Notes: generated by a model from the sequence alone, not told the origin. 17,460 nt of DNA from Prevotellaceae bacterium (GCA_031255055.1 JAIRTG010000112.1:1-17460); one strand, 5' to 3'; positions 5,868 to 13,853 are shown, counted from the stretch's first letter. Made by a program: numbers and translations.

Positions 5868-7676
5868 ATGTGGAACGACAATAAACTCAACATTTCAAGA
5901 CGAAAATCCATTCCCATAAAAGCGGGCGACATCACGATAGGCGGCAACGAGCCGATTGTACTTCAATCAATGGCAAATACCGACACCAACAACGTCGAGC
6001 AGTCCGTCGCGCAATGCCTTCGGATAGTCGAAGCGGGCGGGACGATGGTACGGTTCACCACGCAAGGCGCTCGCGAAGCGGAACATCTCAGACTGATTCA
6101 TCAATCATTACGCGAAAAAAACTGTCGGACGCCTTTGGTCGCCGACATTCATTTCAACGCCCGTATTGCCGATTTGGCCGCGCAGACGGTCGAAAAAGTC
6201 CGCATTAATCCCGGCAATTACGTCGCAAGCCTCAAAAAGAAGAACGACACCTCCGATTATACCGACGAAGAATTTACGCAGGAACTGTCCGACATCAAAA
6301 CGCGCTTAGCCTTGCTTTTGGATATTTGCAAAGCAAACAACACCGCTATTAGAATCGGTGTCAATCACGGTTCGCTCAGCAACCGGATCATGAACCGTCA
6401 CGGCGACACGCCGCAAGGAATGGTCGAATCCTGTCTGGAGTTTTTGCGCATCTGCCGCGAGAAAAATTTTGACAACATCGTACTTTCCCTGAAAACGTCA
6501 AACACAGTCATGATGGTACATGCAGTCCGCCTGCTTGCCGCCGAAATGGAAAAGGAGCGCTTTCATTTTCCCCTGCATTTGGGCGTAACAGAGGCCGGAG
6601 ACGGCGAGGACGGACGGATAAAATCTGCTGTCGGCATTGGCACTTTGCTATCCGAAGGCATCGGCGACACCATACGTGTTTCGTTGAGCGAGGCGCCCGA
6701 AAATGAAATCCCTGTTGCCCGAAAAATTGCGGAATATGCAACGAGACCTGTTCACGGAAAGCAGGAAACAGAAAGCGCTCCCAACAGTTTCAATCCGTTT
6801 AGCTACAAAAAACAGGTTTCCCGTTCCGTCAAAAACATCGGAGGGGAAAACGCACCTGTTGTCATCGCGCAGGGCGCATATCAGCCCGACGGAAAGGCCG
6901 ATTATTACTTAATCGGCCAACGTGTCATTTCAAATGATGAGACAGCCTATCCTATTTTTTCTATCGAGGACAAAGCCGGCATCGTTGACGCTGAAGCCGA
7001 AATGGTATTTGTAAAAATAAATTCGCAGCAATTATCCGACGATTTTCCGGCGGTATTGGCGGTATTGGCGGTATTGAACGAAAAACAAACCATTGTTTTG
7101 CTGCTTGAACTGCTTCCGGAGGTATCCATCGTAGATGTTTACACATTTTTTTATGCTTTATTAAGCAATAATACTCCCATTCCGGTAGTTCTATACAGGC
7201 AATACAGCGAAAACGATCTTGAAAAGCTACAAATAAGCGCATCGATCGACTTTGGGCGATGGTTTATCGACGGACTTGCCGACGGCATATCGATCGGCAA
7301 TATGGGGGATATAGAAGCAGCAGCCGTTTCTTCCGTTTCGTTCGGTATTCTACAAGCAACAAGAGTCCGCATCTCAAAAACAGAATTCATCTCATGTCCA
7401 GGATGCGGCAGAACGATGTTCAACTTAGAAACCGTCGTCGCACGCATCAAAGAAAAGACATCACATCTCAAAGGTCTCAAAATAGGCATCATGGGTTGCA
7501 TCGTAAACGGTCCGGGCGAGATGGCAGACGCCGATTACGGATACGTAGGAGCGGGAAAAGGAACCGTCAGTTTGTATAAAAAACAAATTTGCGTAGAGAG
7601 TAACATTCGCGAAGACGAAGCCGTGAATAAACTGATCGAACTCATTAAACAAAATAACGACTGGGTAGCCCCATAA
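5868..7676 (+). CDS. ispG: 4-hydroxy-3-methylbut-2-enyl diphosphate synthase, long form
   Basis: IspG (GcpE) converts 2-C-methylerythritol cyclodiphosphate to HMBPP in the MEP isoprenoid pathway, using a 4Fe-4S cluster. At 602 residues this is the long three-part form known from Bacteroidota, Chlamydiae and plants, in which an extra domain (here about residues 290-490) separates the TIM barrel from the Fe-S domain. The barrel shows IVLQSMANTDT, LVADIHFNARIA and VRINPGN. The C-terminal domain has the cluster ligands C510, C513 (CPGCGR) and C544 (GCIVNGPGE) and the catalytic-type E551. The frame opens with ATG at 5868 and its full N-terminus aligns with the family. Inside the inserted domain a 9-bp tandem repeat encodes VLAVLAVLN (7051-7076). 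The gene follows the stress-protein fusion closely and is followed after 56 bases by a small outer-membrane protein. Confidence 0.96.
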   Translation: MWNDNKLNISRRKSIPIKAGDITIGGNEPIVLQSMANTDTNNVEQSVAQCLRIVEAGGTMVRFTTQGAREAEHLRLIHQSLREKNCRTPLVADIHFNARIADLAAQTVEKVRINPGNYVASLKKKNDTSDYTDEEFTQELSDIKTRLALLLDICKANNTAIRIGVNHGSLSNRIMNRHGDTPQGMVESCLEFLRICREKNFDNIVLSLKTSNTVMMVHAVRLLAAEMEKERFHFPLHLGVTEAGDGEDGRIKSAVGIGTLLSEGIGDTIRVSLSEAPENEIPVARKIAEYATRPVHGKQETESAPNSFNPFSYKKQVSRSVKNIGGENAPVVIAQGAYQPDGKADYYLIGQRVISNDETAYPIFSIEDKAGIVDAEAEMVFVKINSQQLSDDFPAVLAVLAVLNEKQTIVLLLELLPEVSIVDVYTFFYALLSNNTPIPVVLYRQYSENDLEKLQISASIDFGRWFIDGLADGISIGNMGDIEAAAVSSVSFGILQATRVRISKTEFISCPGCGRTMFNLETVVARIKEKTSHLKGLKIGIMGCIVNGPGEMADADYGYVGAGKGTVSLYKKQICVESNIREDEAVNKLIELIKQNNDWVAP

Positions 7677-7732
7677 GCATCGGAAACAATGATTGACTTA
7701 TTATTTAACTAAAATAACTAACTTATCAACAC

Positions 7733-8185
7733 ATGAAAAAACTTATCTTGATTACAACGTTATTCTGCTCGATGACAGCAACAACAATTGCTCAAACAAC
7801 AGAAAAAGCAATCGGACTTCGGCTCGGCTATTCGGCTGAAGTCTCTTTTTTATATTCCATAAACAGTTCACATCGAATTGAAGCCGATTTGGGAGTGGTA
7901 CCCATTGGCGCCTACAACGGTTTTTTCCTAAACGGCGTCTATCAATGGACTTGGGATTTATCCGACTATCTGACAAAAGGCTTCGGTTGGTATGTTGGCG
8001 TTGGCGGCGGGATCGGCGGTTTTCACAAATCCTTCGGGCTGACGCTTGCCGGTCAAATCGGCTTGGAATACAATTTTGATTTCCCGCTACAACTGACATT
8101 AGACTATCGTCCGGGATTCAGCCTTGTGCCCGATATACTGCCGACTCTCACCGGATTCGCCGTAAGTGCTCGGTACAGATTTTAG
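7733..8185 (+). CDS. Small outer-membrane beta-barrel protein
   Basis: This 150-residue protein begins with a clear signal peptide (MKKLILITTLFCSMTATTIAQ, cleavage after AQ). The mature part is rich in Gly, Tyr and Phe, with alternating hydrophobic and polar residues: GLRLGYSAEVSFLYSI, FGWYVGVGGGIGGF, GQIGLEYNFDFPLQLTLDYRPG and a terminal SARYRF. A final phenylalanine after alternating residues is the usual end of an outer-membrane barrel. The size allows an eight-strand barrel of the OmpX/OmpA-barrel type, but I cannot assign a subfamily or substrate. It starts 56 bases after ispG; co-transcription is possible. An A/T-rich hairpin with a T run follows at 8218. Confidence 0.78.
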   Translation: MKKLILITTLFCSMTATTIAQTTEKAIGLRLGYSAEVSFLYSINSSHRIEADLGVVPIGAYNGFFLNGVYQWTWDLSDYLTKGFGWYVGVGGGIGGFHKSFGLTLAGQIGLEYNFDFPLQLTLDYRPGFSLVPDILPTLTGFAVSARYRF

Positions 8186-8217
8186 TTATTAATTGTTTTG
8201 AAAAGCCTATTTTTATT

Positions 8218-8238
8218 CATATTAGTTAATATGTTTTT
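8218..8238 (+). terminator. Weak A/T-rich terminator candidate
   Basis: CATATT-AGTT-AATATG (8218-8233) is a six-base-pair hairpin followed by TTTTT. It sits 32 bases after the barrel gene's stop codon. The stem is weak (one G-C pair), so termination is uncertain. Confidence 0.35.
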
Positions 8239-8310
8239 CAAAAAAAACGTTCAAAAACCGCTTTTTACCCCTTTGGCGTAAAAAAAATAGTACTTTTTGA
8301 AAAAAATAGT

Positions 8311-8340
8311 TTTGGGGTTTAGCTTAATTTCTTATATTTG
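8311..8340 (+). promoter_or_regulatory. Promoter of the histone-like gene
   Basis: TTTG (8311-8314), 18 bases, then TATATTTG (8333-8340), an exact TAnnTTTG box. Predicted transcription start is near 8347, giving a leader of about 77 bases before the ATG at 8424. The surrounding 100 bases are strongly A/T-rich, as expected for a strong promoter of an abundant nucleoid protein. Confidence 0.65.
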
Positions 8341-8423
8341 CCGTTCAATTATGAACATTTATTTGTTAAATCAATTTTATCCTGTAACTAATAAACAGAA
8401 TATTCACATTAAAAAAGAACAAA

Positions 8424-8600
8424 ATGGAAAAATTAGTAGCAAAGCTTAGAACCGACGTTGAAGTTTTCTTCACAGACGCACAAGCGCAAATTGACAAAGG
8501 CAATAAAGCTGCTGGTACGCGTGCACGCAAAGCCTCTTTAGAGCTTGAAAAAGCTTTAAAAGCATTCCGCAAGCAATCTTTAGATGCCTCTAAGAAATAA
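8424..8600 (+). CDS. Histone H1-like (Hc1-type) DNA-binding protein
   Basis: This 58-residue basic, helical protein starts MEKLVAKLRTDVEVFF and contains GNKAAGTRARKASLELEKALKAFRKQS, the pattern of the small Hc1-like histone family that is very conserved in Bacteroidales. Lysine, arginine and alanine dominate and it ends SKK. It probably binds and compacts DNA in the nucleoid; the family name is well established, but function in this phylum is little tested. The gene is monocistronic: its own TAnnTTTG promoter lies upstream and a strong hairpin terminator follows the stop within 30 bases. The start is the only ATG in frame and is preceded by an A-rich stretch (AAAAAAGAACAAA). Confidence 0.93.
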   Translation: MEKLVAKLRTDVEVFFTDAQAQIDKGNKAAGTRARKASLELEKALKAFRKQSLDASKK

Positions 8601-8626
8601 AAGAACTTTTTTTCTTAGAAATAAAG

Positions 8627-8657
8627 AGAGGATATCCGTTAGGGTATCCTCTTTTTT
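8627..8657 (+). terminator. Intrinsic terminator after the histone-like gene
   Basis: Stem GAGGATATCC (8628-8637), loop GTTA, stem GGGTATCCTC (8642-8651) with one G-U pair, followed by six T residues (8652-8657). It is a strong, standard intrinsic terminator 27 bases after the stop codon. Confidence 0.9.
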
Positions 8658-8685
8658 GTGCGCCAAAACCGTCTCTATGGCAAAA

Positions 8686-8744
8686 TGTTTAGTGTTTAAT
8701 TGATTAAACACGGCGAATCTGCACTAATCATTAAACACTAAACA
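8686..8744. repeat. 15-bp inverted repeat built from heptamers
   Basis: TGTTTAGTGTTTAAT (8686-8700) and ATTAAACACTAAACA (8730-8744) are perfect reverse complements 29 bases apart, with further imperfect pairing inward. The right arm is heptamers in register: CACTAAT, CATTAAA, CACTAAA (8722-8742). The inner sequence GGCGAATCTGCACTAATCA is close to AGCGAACTTGCACTAATCA at 15625-15643, so the two loci share more than the heptamers. Confidence 0.75.
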
Positions 8745-8777
8745 GTATGGTAACGGCCTGTTACCTTCATTGGTAAT

Positions 8778-8805
8778 AGGCTGTTCTACGGGAATAGAAC
8801 AGCCT
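8778..8805. repeat. Perfect 11-bp hairpin
   Basis: AGGCTGTTCTA (8778-8788), loop CGGGAA, then TAGAACAGCCT (8795-8805). No T run follows on either strand, so it does not look like a terminator by itself. A smaller hairpin, GGTAAC-GGCCT-GTTACC, lies just before it (8749-8765). The core AGGCTGT/ACAGCCT also forms the hairpin at 14723-14759. Confidence 0.75.
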
Positions 8806-8850
8806 GCCGGTTGTCCGAACTGTGATTCTTGTGATTGATTTGATTTATGT

Positions 8851-8871
8851 GACTAATCACTAAACACTAAC
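8851..8871. repeat. Heptamer array, 3 units
   Basis: GACTAAT, CACTAAA and CACTAAC follow one another in exact seven-base register. They match the unit type of the arrays at 643, 8722, 10165 and 15635. Confidence 0.7.
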
Positions 8872-8924
8872 AATTATTTCCCATTTTCACCCAGTTTCAT
8901 TTTATTTACGCCCAAAAAAATAAA

Positions 8925-9107
8925 ATGGTTTGCTCGTCGAAGAATTGTCACTACTTTCGTGAGTGGTTTATAACCTGTGATAAAAAAGTGACGGTGCCGT
9001 GTCAAAACGAAATTATGACAAGCAAAAGAAGAATGGATGGACAGTTGGAGCAAATGTCCGGAGTTGTTAAAGATACACAGGTTTACCTTTTCAAACTATT
9101 AAGGTGA
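8925..9107 (+). CDS. Doubtful 60-residue ORF
   Basis: An ATG at 8925 opens a 60-residue frame (MVCSSKNCHYFREWF...). It does not overlap any better gene, but I recognise nothing in it: no signal peptide, membrane segment or known motif, although it has four cysteines near the N-terminus. No promoter match lies just upstream, and the start codon is inside the right arm of an A/T inverted repeat (8898-8927). It may be the degraded start of a surface protein or chance. Confidence 0.2.
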   Translation: MVCSSKNCHYFREWFITCDKKVTVPCQNEIMTSKRRMDGQLEQMSGVVKDTQVYLFKLLR

Positions 9108-9196
9108 CGAATATGATAATATCCTATCTAAATTTATTGGGGGCAAAGGTTGCTTTTACGAATAACAATACTAATAACAAACTCTTAAAACAGAAA

Positions 9197-10054
9197 ATGA
9201 TGCTCAGAAAAATTCGGCAGTTTATTACAACGCTTACGTATCATACAGCAATTGCCGCAAGCAACGAAGAAGAAGTTGCGCTCTATGTATCACCCGAACA
9301 GCAAGAAATAATAAAATTTACATTTACGCCCGTTGATAAAACCATCAAGTTTGGCATCACGGCGAAATACATCCTTGTCGACTGGGGCGACGGTTCAAGG
9401 CGGGCGTATAACAACCTTAACAAAACGCCCATTGCACATACCTATACGAATCGCGCCGTACGTACCGTACGGATACTGGAAGCAGAAGCAATAACCAATT
9501 TCAATTGCACTTGTCAGCAATTGACGGCTTTGGATGTCAGCAACTGCACAACCTTGATAACATTATCCTGCTGGGGCAACCTGTTGGGCGCATTGGATGT
9601 TTCAAAAAACACCACCCTAAAATCGTTGGTTTGCTCCAATAATCCGCTAAACACATTGGATGTATCAAAAAACAGCGCATTGTTAGCGCTGTCCTGTCGC
9701 GGCAATCAGTTAAGGTCACTGGATATTTCAGCCAACACGGCATTAACCGAGTTGTGGTGTCCCAATAATCCGTTAAACATGTTGGATGTATCGAAAAACC
9801 GTGCATTGACAGCATTAGACTGTAGCGGCGGTCGATTACGCCGATTGGATGTTTCGACCAACCCGAAATTAGCAGGGTTAAGTTGTTATAGTAATCAGTT
9901 GAACGCACTCGCCCTTGACTCCATATTCACGGACCTGCCCAACCTTTTGAGCAAAGAAAAAGGAGAAATAATCATCGGAAACAATCCCGGCGCCGACGCC
10001 TGCGATCGCCGCATAGCTATCTTCAAAAACTGGAATGTAAGAGAGTATTGGTGA
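9197..10054 (+). CDS. Leucine-rich repeat protein with PKD-like N-terminal domain
   Basis: The product is 285 residues from the ATG at 9197 (MMLRKIRQF). I chose this start because it begins a basic then hydrophobic stretch ending in AIAAS, a weak signal peptide; the frame is open upstream to a GTG at 9104. After it comes a small beta domain with VDWGDGS and HTYT, the signature of PKD-like folds. From about 9521 to 9900 there are six leucine-rich repeats of 21 residues (63 bp) of the pattern LDVSKNTALTxLxCxxNxLx; almost every copy has a cysteine at the same place. The C-terminus (about 45 residues, ending NVREYW) has no T9SS sorting domain or LPXTG-type anchor. Such proteins are usually cell-surface or secreted binding proteins in Bacteroidales, but the ligand is unknown. 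The signal peptide is poor, so export is uncertain. Confidence 0.8.
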   Translation: MMLRKIRQFITTLTYHTAIAASNEEEVALYVSPEQQEIIKFTFTPVDKTIKFGITAKYILVDWGDGSRRAYNNLNKTPIAHTYTNRAVRTVRILEAEAITNFNCTCQQLTALDVSNCTTLITLSCWGNLLGALDVSKNTTLKSLVCSNNPLNTLDVSKNSALLALSCRGNQLRSLDISANTALTELWCPNNPLNMLDVSKNRALTALDCSGGRLRRLDVSTNPKLAGLSCYSNQLNALALDSIFTDLPNLLSKEKGEIIIGNNPGADACDRRIAIFKNWNVREYW

Positions 10055-10164
10055 AAGAAATCGGGAGTCGTGATGAACGATTCGCGATCAGTGGTATTGT
10101 CTGCAGCGAATAATTCGTAAATCCGGCCAACCACTAATCATCCAATTCTATCAATTTAACGAAT

Positions 10165-10199
10165 CACCAGTCACCAATCATTAGTCCTTAACCACTAAT
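10165..10199. repeat. Heptamer array, 5 units
   Basis: CACCAGT, CACCAAT, CATTAGT, CCTTAAC and CACTAAT follow in exact seven-base register, with another CACTAAT at 10132-10138. The sequence GTGATGAACGAT about 90 bases before it (10069-10080) recurs next to the array at 15635, suggesting a shared larger element. Confidence 0.7.
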
Positions 10200-10239
10200 C
10201 GTGTTTTTTATTGAAAATTGTTTTTTTATATCGGATTTA

Positions 10240-10270
10240 TTGCAAGGTTGAATGAATCTGGCTACTTTTG
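10240..10270 (+). promoter_or_regulatory. Promoter of the T9SS cargo gene
   Basis: TTG (10240-10242), 20 bases, then TACTTTTG (10263-10270), an exact TAnnTTTG box at the expected spacing. Transcription would start near 10277, about 25 bases before the ATG at 10302. Confidence 0.65.
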
Positions 10271-10301
10271 GAGAATTATTAAAAAAAATCTTCTCTAAAA
10301 A

Positions 10302-11627
10302 ATGAATCACAAGATTAGTTTTTACGTCTCCATTTTGCTGCTGTTTAATGCAACGAATATGACTGCGGAGGAAAATACGTTGGTAACACAGTTGACGGCT
10401 TATGAGGCGGCGTCTGTTTTTCACTATACCTATATATACAATCCTCGTGGTGACGTTGTTGTCGAAACAAAATACAAGCAACTCAGCAGCTCTTCCGATT
10501 TACAAAATCAACAGTTAACAGTGTGGGAGTATCAAGACAATGTATGTGTAAGAAGGATTGAAAAGCATTGGAATGTGGACGATTGGACGGATGATAATGT
10601 TGTGGAATACGTATATAGTGGTGATAAATTAATCAAAGAACATTATTTTGACTATCGGTATGGAAATGCGGAACTCGTCAGAGTTGTCGAATATCAGTAT
10701 TACGCCAACAAAACGTTGAAATCCAAAAAGGACAGCGGTACAGGTGTAAAGAAAACGGTTTCGGATTTCATTTATAATCACAAATCGAACTTGACAGAGC
10801 AGCACATTAGAAATGAGCAAAACGCAATGAGGCTGCTCTATTCGTATGATGACAATGATAATCTATTGTCGTTATTGTACAAGGTAAAAACAGGGGATGC
10901 GTGGACAGATAGTTTGAGAACTGCTTTTTATTATAAAAACGGGAAAATGATGATGCAAAAAACGCAGCAATTTATAGACAATAGCAAATGGGAAAACTTG
11001 CAGCGCATCGTCTATGAGTACAAGGCTGAAAACGGTAAAATAGAAACCGAAACGTATCAATATTGGCATCAACAGTTTTGGAAAGACGAGTTGAAATACA
11101 CCTATAAATACAACGACAAAGGATATTTTTTAGAGAAAGCAATGTACGTTCCTTTGTACGCAAAGTGGAGAAGAAGCATGGCGATTATGTACGACAAATT
11201 CAAATACGACAAGGGAACTGAAATAAGTTCGCAATATGATTTTTGGGGAGGCGAAGACGGCGCTTTCGTGCGAAGCAGCATTATCTACGAATTTAATGAT
11301 GAGGTGCGGATTCTCGATGCCGAAAAAATCATTTTGAGCTATCAACCAATTGGAAACGACAACAATAATCCGACCCATAATGATAGTATCAAGAAAAATA
11401 CAATTGTTATCTATCCCAATCCTTCCGAAGGTATCTACTACTTTAATAACAGAATTTACGACGTCGAACACTGGTTTATTACCGACTTGAACGGCAAAAT
11501 AATGAAGAAATACAATAACAGTTCAAAATCGGGCGTAATAGACCTCACAAAACTGCCGGCAGGCATTTATATATTTCACGCCATGACAGGTAAAGACATT
11601 CTATATCAAAAACTAATGAAGAAATAA
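10302..11627 (+). CDS. Secreted T9SS cargo protein with YD/RHS-like repeats
   Basis: This 441-residue protein starts with a signal peptide (MNHKISFYVSILLLFNATNMTA). The centre is a run of short beta-hairpin units rich in Tyr, Lys and Asp (for example VWEYQDN, VVEYVYSGDKL, YSYDDNDNLLSLLY, YTYKYNDKGYFLEKAMY), resembling the imperfect repeats of RHS/YD-type proteins. The last 80 residues are a type A T9SS C-terminal sorting domain: IVIYPNPSEG, FITDLNGKIMKKY, LPAGIYIFHA and a terminal LYQKLMKK. It should therefore cross the outer membrane through T9SS and be released or attached to the surface. No enzymatic motif is visible. The start is supported by a promoter with exact -7 box 25-30 bases upstream; a strong terminator follows at 11686. 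Confidence 0.88.
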   Translation: MNHKISFYVSILLLFNATNMTAEENTLVTQLTAYEAASVFHYTYIYNPRGDVVVETKYKQLSSSSDLQNQQLTVWEYQDNVCVRRIEKHWNVDDWTDDNVVEYVYSGDKLIKEHYFDYRYGNAELVRVVEYQYYANKTLKSKKDSGTGVKKTVSDFIYNHKSNLTEQHIRNEQNAMRLLYSYDDNDNLLSLLYKVKTGDAWTDSLRTAFYYKNGKMMMQKTQQFIDNSKWENLQRIVYEYKAENGKIETETYQYWHQQFWKDELKYTYKYNDKGYFLEKAMYVPLYAKWRRSMAIMYDKFKYDKGTEISSQYDFWGGEDGAFVRSSIIYEFNDEVRILDAEKIILSYQPIGNDNNNPTHNDSIKKNTIVIYPNPSEGIYYFNNRIYDVEHWFITDLNGKIMKKYNNSSKSGVIDLTKLPAGIYIFHAMTGKDILYQKLMKK

Positions 11628-11685
11628 ATCCTTAAAAAAAACGTATAGGCCGACCACCTTAGCAGATTATAATATACTTTTGTAT

Positions 11686-11722
11686 CCCGAAATTAACGCA
11701 AGTTAGTTTCGGGTATTTTTTT
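11686..11722 (+). terminator. Strong intrinsic terminator with GCAA loop
   Basis: Stem CCCGAAATTAAC (11686-11697), tetraloop GCAA, stem GTTAGTTTCGGG (11702-11713) with one T-G pair, then TATTTTTTT. It lies about 60 bases after the T9SS cargo gene and separates it from the M3 peptidase. Confidence 0.88.
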
Positions 11723-11759
11723 GTTAACTTTATTTTGACACGCTAATAAATAATTAATC

Positions 11760-13853
11760 ATGATGAAAATTAAAACTATTATTACAACTATGGCATTTGT
11801 GACAACCATAGCGGTTTCGGCAGAAAACCCTTTTTTCAAGCCCTACACAACCCCGCATCAGACAATTCCTTTCAACGAAATTAAATTAGAACACTTCATG
11901 CCCGCCTTTGAAGAGGGTATGAAACAGCAGAACGATGAAATTAAGGACATTATCAATAACAAAAAACCACCGACTTTCGAGAACACAATCGTAGCCTTAG
12001 AAAAATCGGGTAGCTTGCTCGACAAAGTTACAGGGGTCTTCTACAATTTATTGAGTGCCGAAACAAACGATGATCTACAAAAGTTGGCACGCGAAGTTTC
12101 TCCATTGACAACAGAACATTCAAACGGCATCAGCCTCAACGAGCAGCTTTTTGAAAGGATAAAAACGGTTTATGGCCAGCACGATAAGTTAAATTTGGAT
12201 ACCGAACAACAAATGCTGCTGAAAAAAACGTATGACCGTTTTGTAAACAGCGGTGCAGGCTTATCGGCGAAAGACAAAGAAAAATACCGTGAACTATCGA
12301 AAGAATTGAGTCAGTCAACGTTGATGTTCGGGCAGAATACGCTTAATGAAACCAACAAATACAGCTTATTGATTACCGATAAAAATTTGCTGTCGGGCTT
12401 GCCCGAAGACGTCCTGTCGGTACTGGCCTCAAATGCCGAAAAAGCAGGCAAAAAAGGCTGGATGCTTGATTTGAAAGCGACAACCTACATCCCTGTGATG
12501 AAATTTGCCGACAATCGCGATTTACGCCGTGAATTGTACATTGCCAACGCCACCAAAGCCATGAACGGAGGCGAATTTGATAACCGCGAGAACATTCGGA
12601 AAATTGTCAATACGCGCCTGGAAATAGCGAAATTATTGGGCTATACGAATTATGCCGATTACGTTTTGATCAACCGTATGGCCGAAAACAAGGAAAATGT
12701 CTACAAACTTTTAGACGATTTACTGGAAGCCTATCGTTCGTCAGCCGAAAACGAAGTGAAAGAAATACAGGCCTTTGCCGATAAAAACGGCGCTTATTTC
12801 AAGATACAGCCGTGGGATTGGTCTTATTATTCGGAAAAATACAAAGCAGAAAGATTTGCCTTTGACGATGAAGCGCTAAAACCATATCTGGAACTGGAAA
12901 ATGTAAAAAAAGGCGTATTCGGATTGGCGACAAAACTGTACGGAATAACATTTAAGAAAAATCCGAATATCCCGGTATATCATCCTGAAGTGGACGCCTA
13001 TGAAGTTTTGGACAAAAACGGTCGGTTTTTAGCTGTTTTATACACCGATTTTCACCCGCGCGATGGAAAATCGTCGGGTGCGTGGATGAGTTCGTTCAAA
13101 GACCAATGGATGGATGGAAAAAAAGACAGCCGTCCCCATACAACAATCGTGATGAATTTTACACGTGCAACTGCCGACAAACCGGCTTTGCTGACATATT
13201 CCGAATTTGAAACATTTTTACACGAATTCGGACATGCACTGCATGGCATGTTGACAAAATGTACTTACGCTTCTTTGTCGGGCACAAGCGTCTACCGTGA
13301 TTTTGTTGAGCTTCCCTCTCAAATAATGGAAAATTGGGGGCCTGAAAAACAGTTTCTGGACGGATTTGCCGTTCATTACGAAACAGGAGAAAAAATCCCT
13401 GCCGAATTGGTGCGGAAAATCAAAGACGCCGAAAATTTCAACACCGGATATTTATGTCTGCGCCAGCTAAGTTTCGGATTTTTGGATATGGCATGGCACA
13501 CATTGACCAAAAGTTTCGACGGCGATGTTATCTCTTTTGAGCATCAGGCGATGGATAAAACACAGGTACTGCCTGTTATTCACGAAGTGGCAATGAGTCC
13601 CACTTTTGGACATATTTTCTCAGGCGGTTACGCTGCTGGTTATTATGGGTACAAATGGGCGGAAGTGTTAGACGCCGATGCGTTTTCCGTATTTCAGCAA
13701 AACGGCATTTTCGACAAGAAAACAGCGGATTCGTTCCGAAAAAACATTCTTGAAAAAGGAGGTACCGAACACCCGATGGTATTATACAAACGCTTTCGAG
13801 GACAAGAACCTGCAATCGATGCCTTGTTGATCAGAAATGGAGTAAAAAAATAA
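11760..13853 (+). CDS. dcp: M3 family metallopeptidase (peptidyl-dipeptidase Dcp-like)
   Basis: This 697-residue zinc peptidase of the thimet oligopeptidase/Dcp family cleaves dipeptides from the C-terminus of short peptides. The zinc site is intact: HEFGH at residues 488-492 within FLHEFGHALHG, and E517 in the motif DFVELPSQIMENW; the H492-E517 spacing of 25 equals that of E. coli Dcp. Further family motifs are GYTNYADYVL, FHPRDGKSSGAWM and the C-terminal GGYAAGYYGYKWAEVLDADAF. Unlike cytosolic E. coli Dcp, the N-terminus (MMKIKTIITTMAFVTTIAVSA) is a signal peptide, so it probably acts in the periplasm or beyond, which is common in Bacteroidales. The length matches the family. It stands alone between two intrinsic terminators. 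No good promoter match is visible just upstream. The symbol is by family similarity. Confidence 0.92.
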   Translation: MMKIKTIITTMAFVTTIAVSAENPFFKPYTTPHQTIPFNEIKLEHFMPAFEEGMKQQNDEIKDIINNKKPPTFENTIVALEKSGSLLDKVTGVFYNLLSAETNDDLQKLAREVSPLTTEHSNGISLNEQLFERIKTVYGQHDKLNLDTEQQMLLKKTYDRFVNSGAGLSAKDKEKYRELSKELSQSTLMFGQNTLNETNKYSLLITDKNLLSGLPEDVLSVLASNAEKAGKKGWMLDLKATTYIPVMKFADNRDLRRELYIANATKAMNGGEFDNRENIRKIVNTRLEIAKLLGYTNYADYVLINRMAENKENVYKLLDDLLEAYRSSAENEVKEIQAFADKNGAYFKIQPWDWSYYSEKYKAERFAFDDEALKPYLELENVKKGVFGLATKLYGITFKKNPNIPVYHPEVDAYEVLDKNGRFLAVLYTDFHPRDGKSSGAWMSSFKDQWMDGKKDSRPHTTIVMNFTRATADKPALLTYSEFETFLHEFGHALHGMLTKCTYASLSGTSVYRDFVELPSQIMENWGPEKQFLDGFAVHYETGEKIPAELVRKIKDAENFNTGYLCLRQLSFGFLDMAWHTLTKSFDGDVISFEHQAMDKTQVLPVIHEVAMSPTFGHIFSGGYAAGYYGYKWAEVLDADAFSVFQQNGIFDKKTADSFRKNILEKGGTEHPMVLYKRFRGQEPAIDALLIRNGVKK

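Larger units (their letters stand above)
8658..9196. other. Hairpin- and heptamer-rich intergenic stretch
   Basis: This stretch of about 540 bases lies between the histone-like gene and the LRR protein. It contains three successive inverted repeats (8686-8744, 8749-8765, 8778-8805), heptamer units at 8722-8742 and 8851-8871, and a further A/T inverted repeat (8898-8927). The only open frame is a doubtful 60-residue one at 8925-9107. Confidence 0.7.

Noticed and set aside
11675..11682. TACTTTTG as a promoter for the M3 peptidase
   Set aside because: The -7 box is exact, but nothing like TTTG lies 18-22 bases upstream, and a strong terminator starts four bases after it. Coincidence is more likely.
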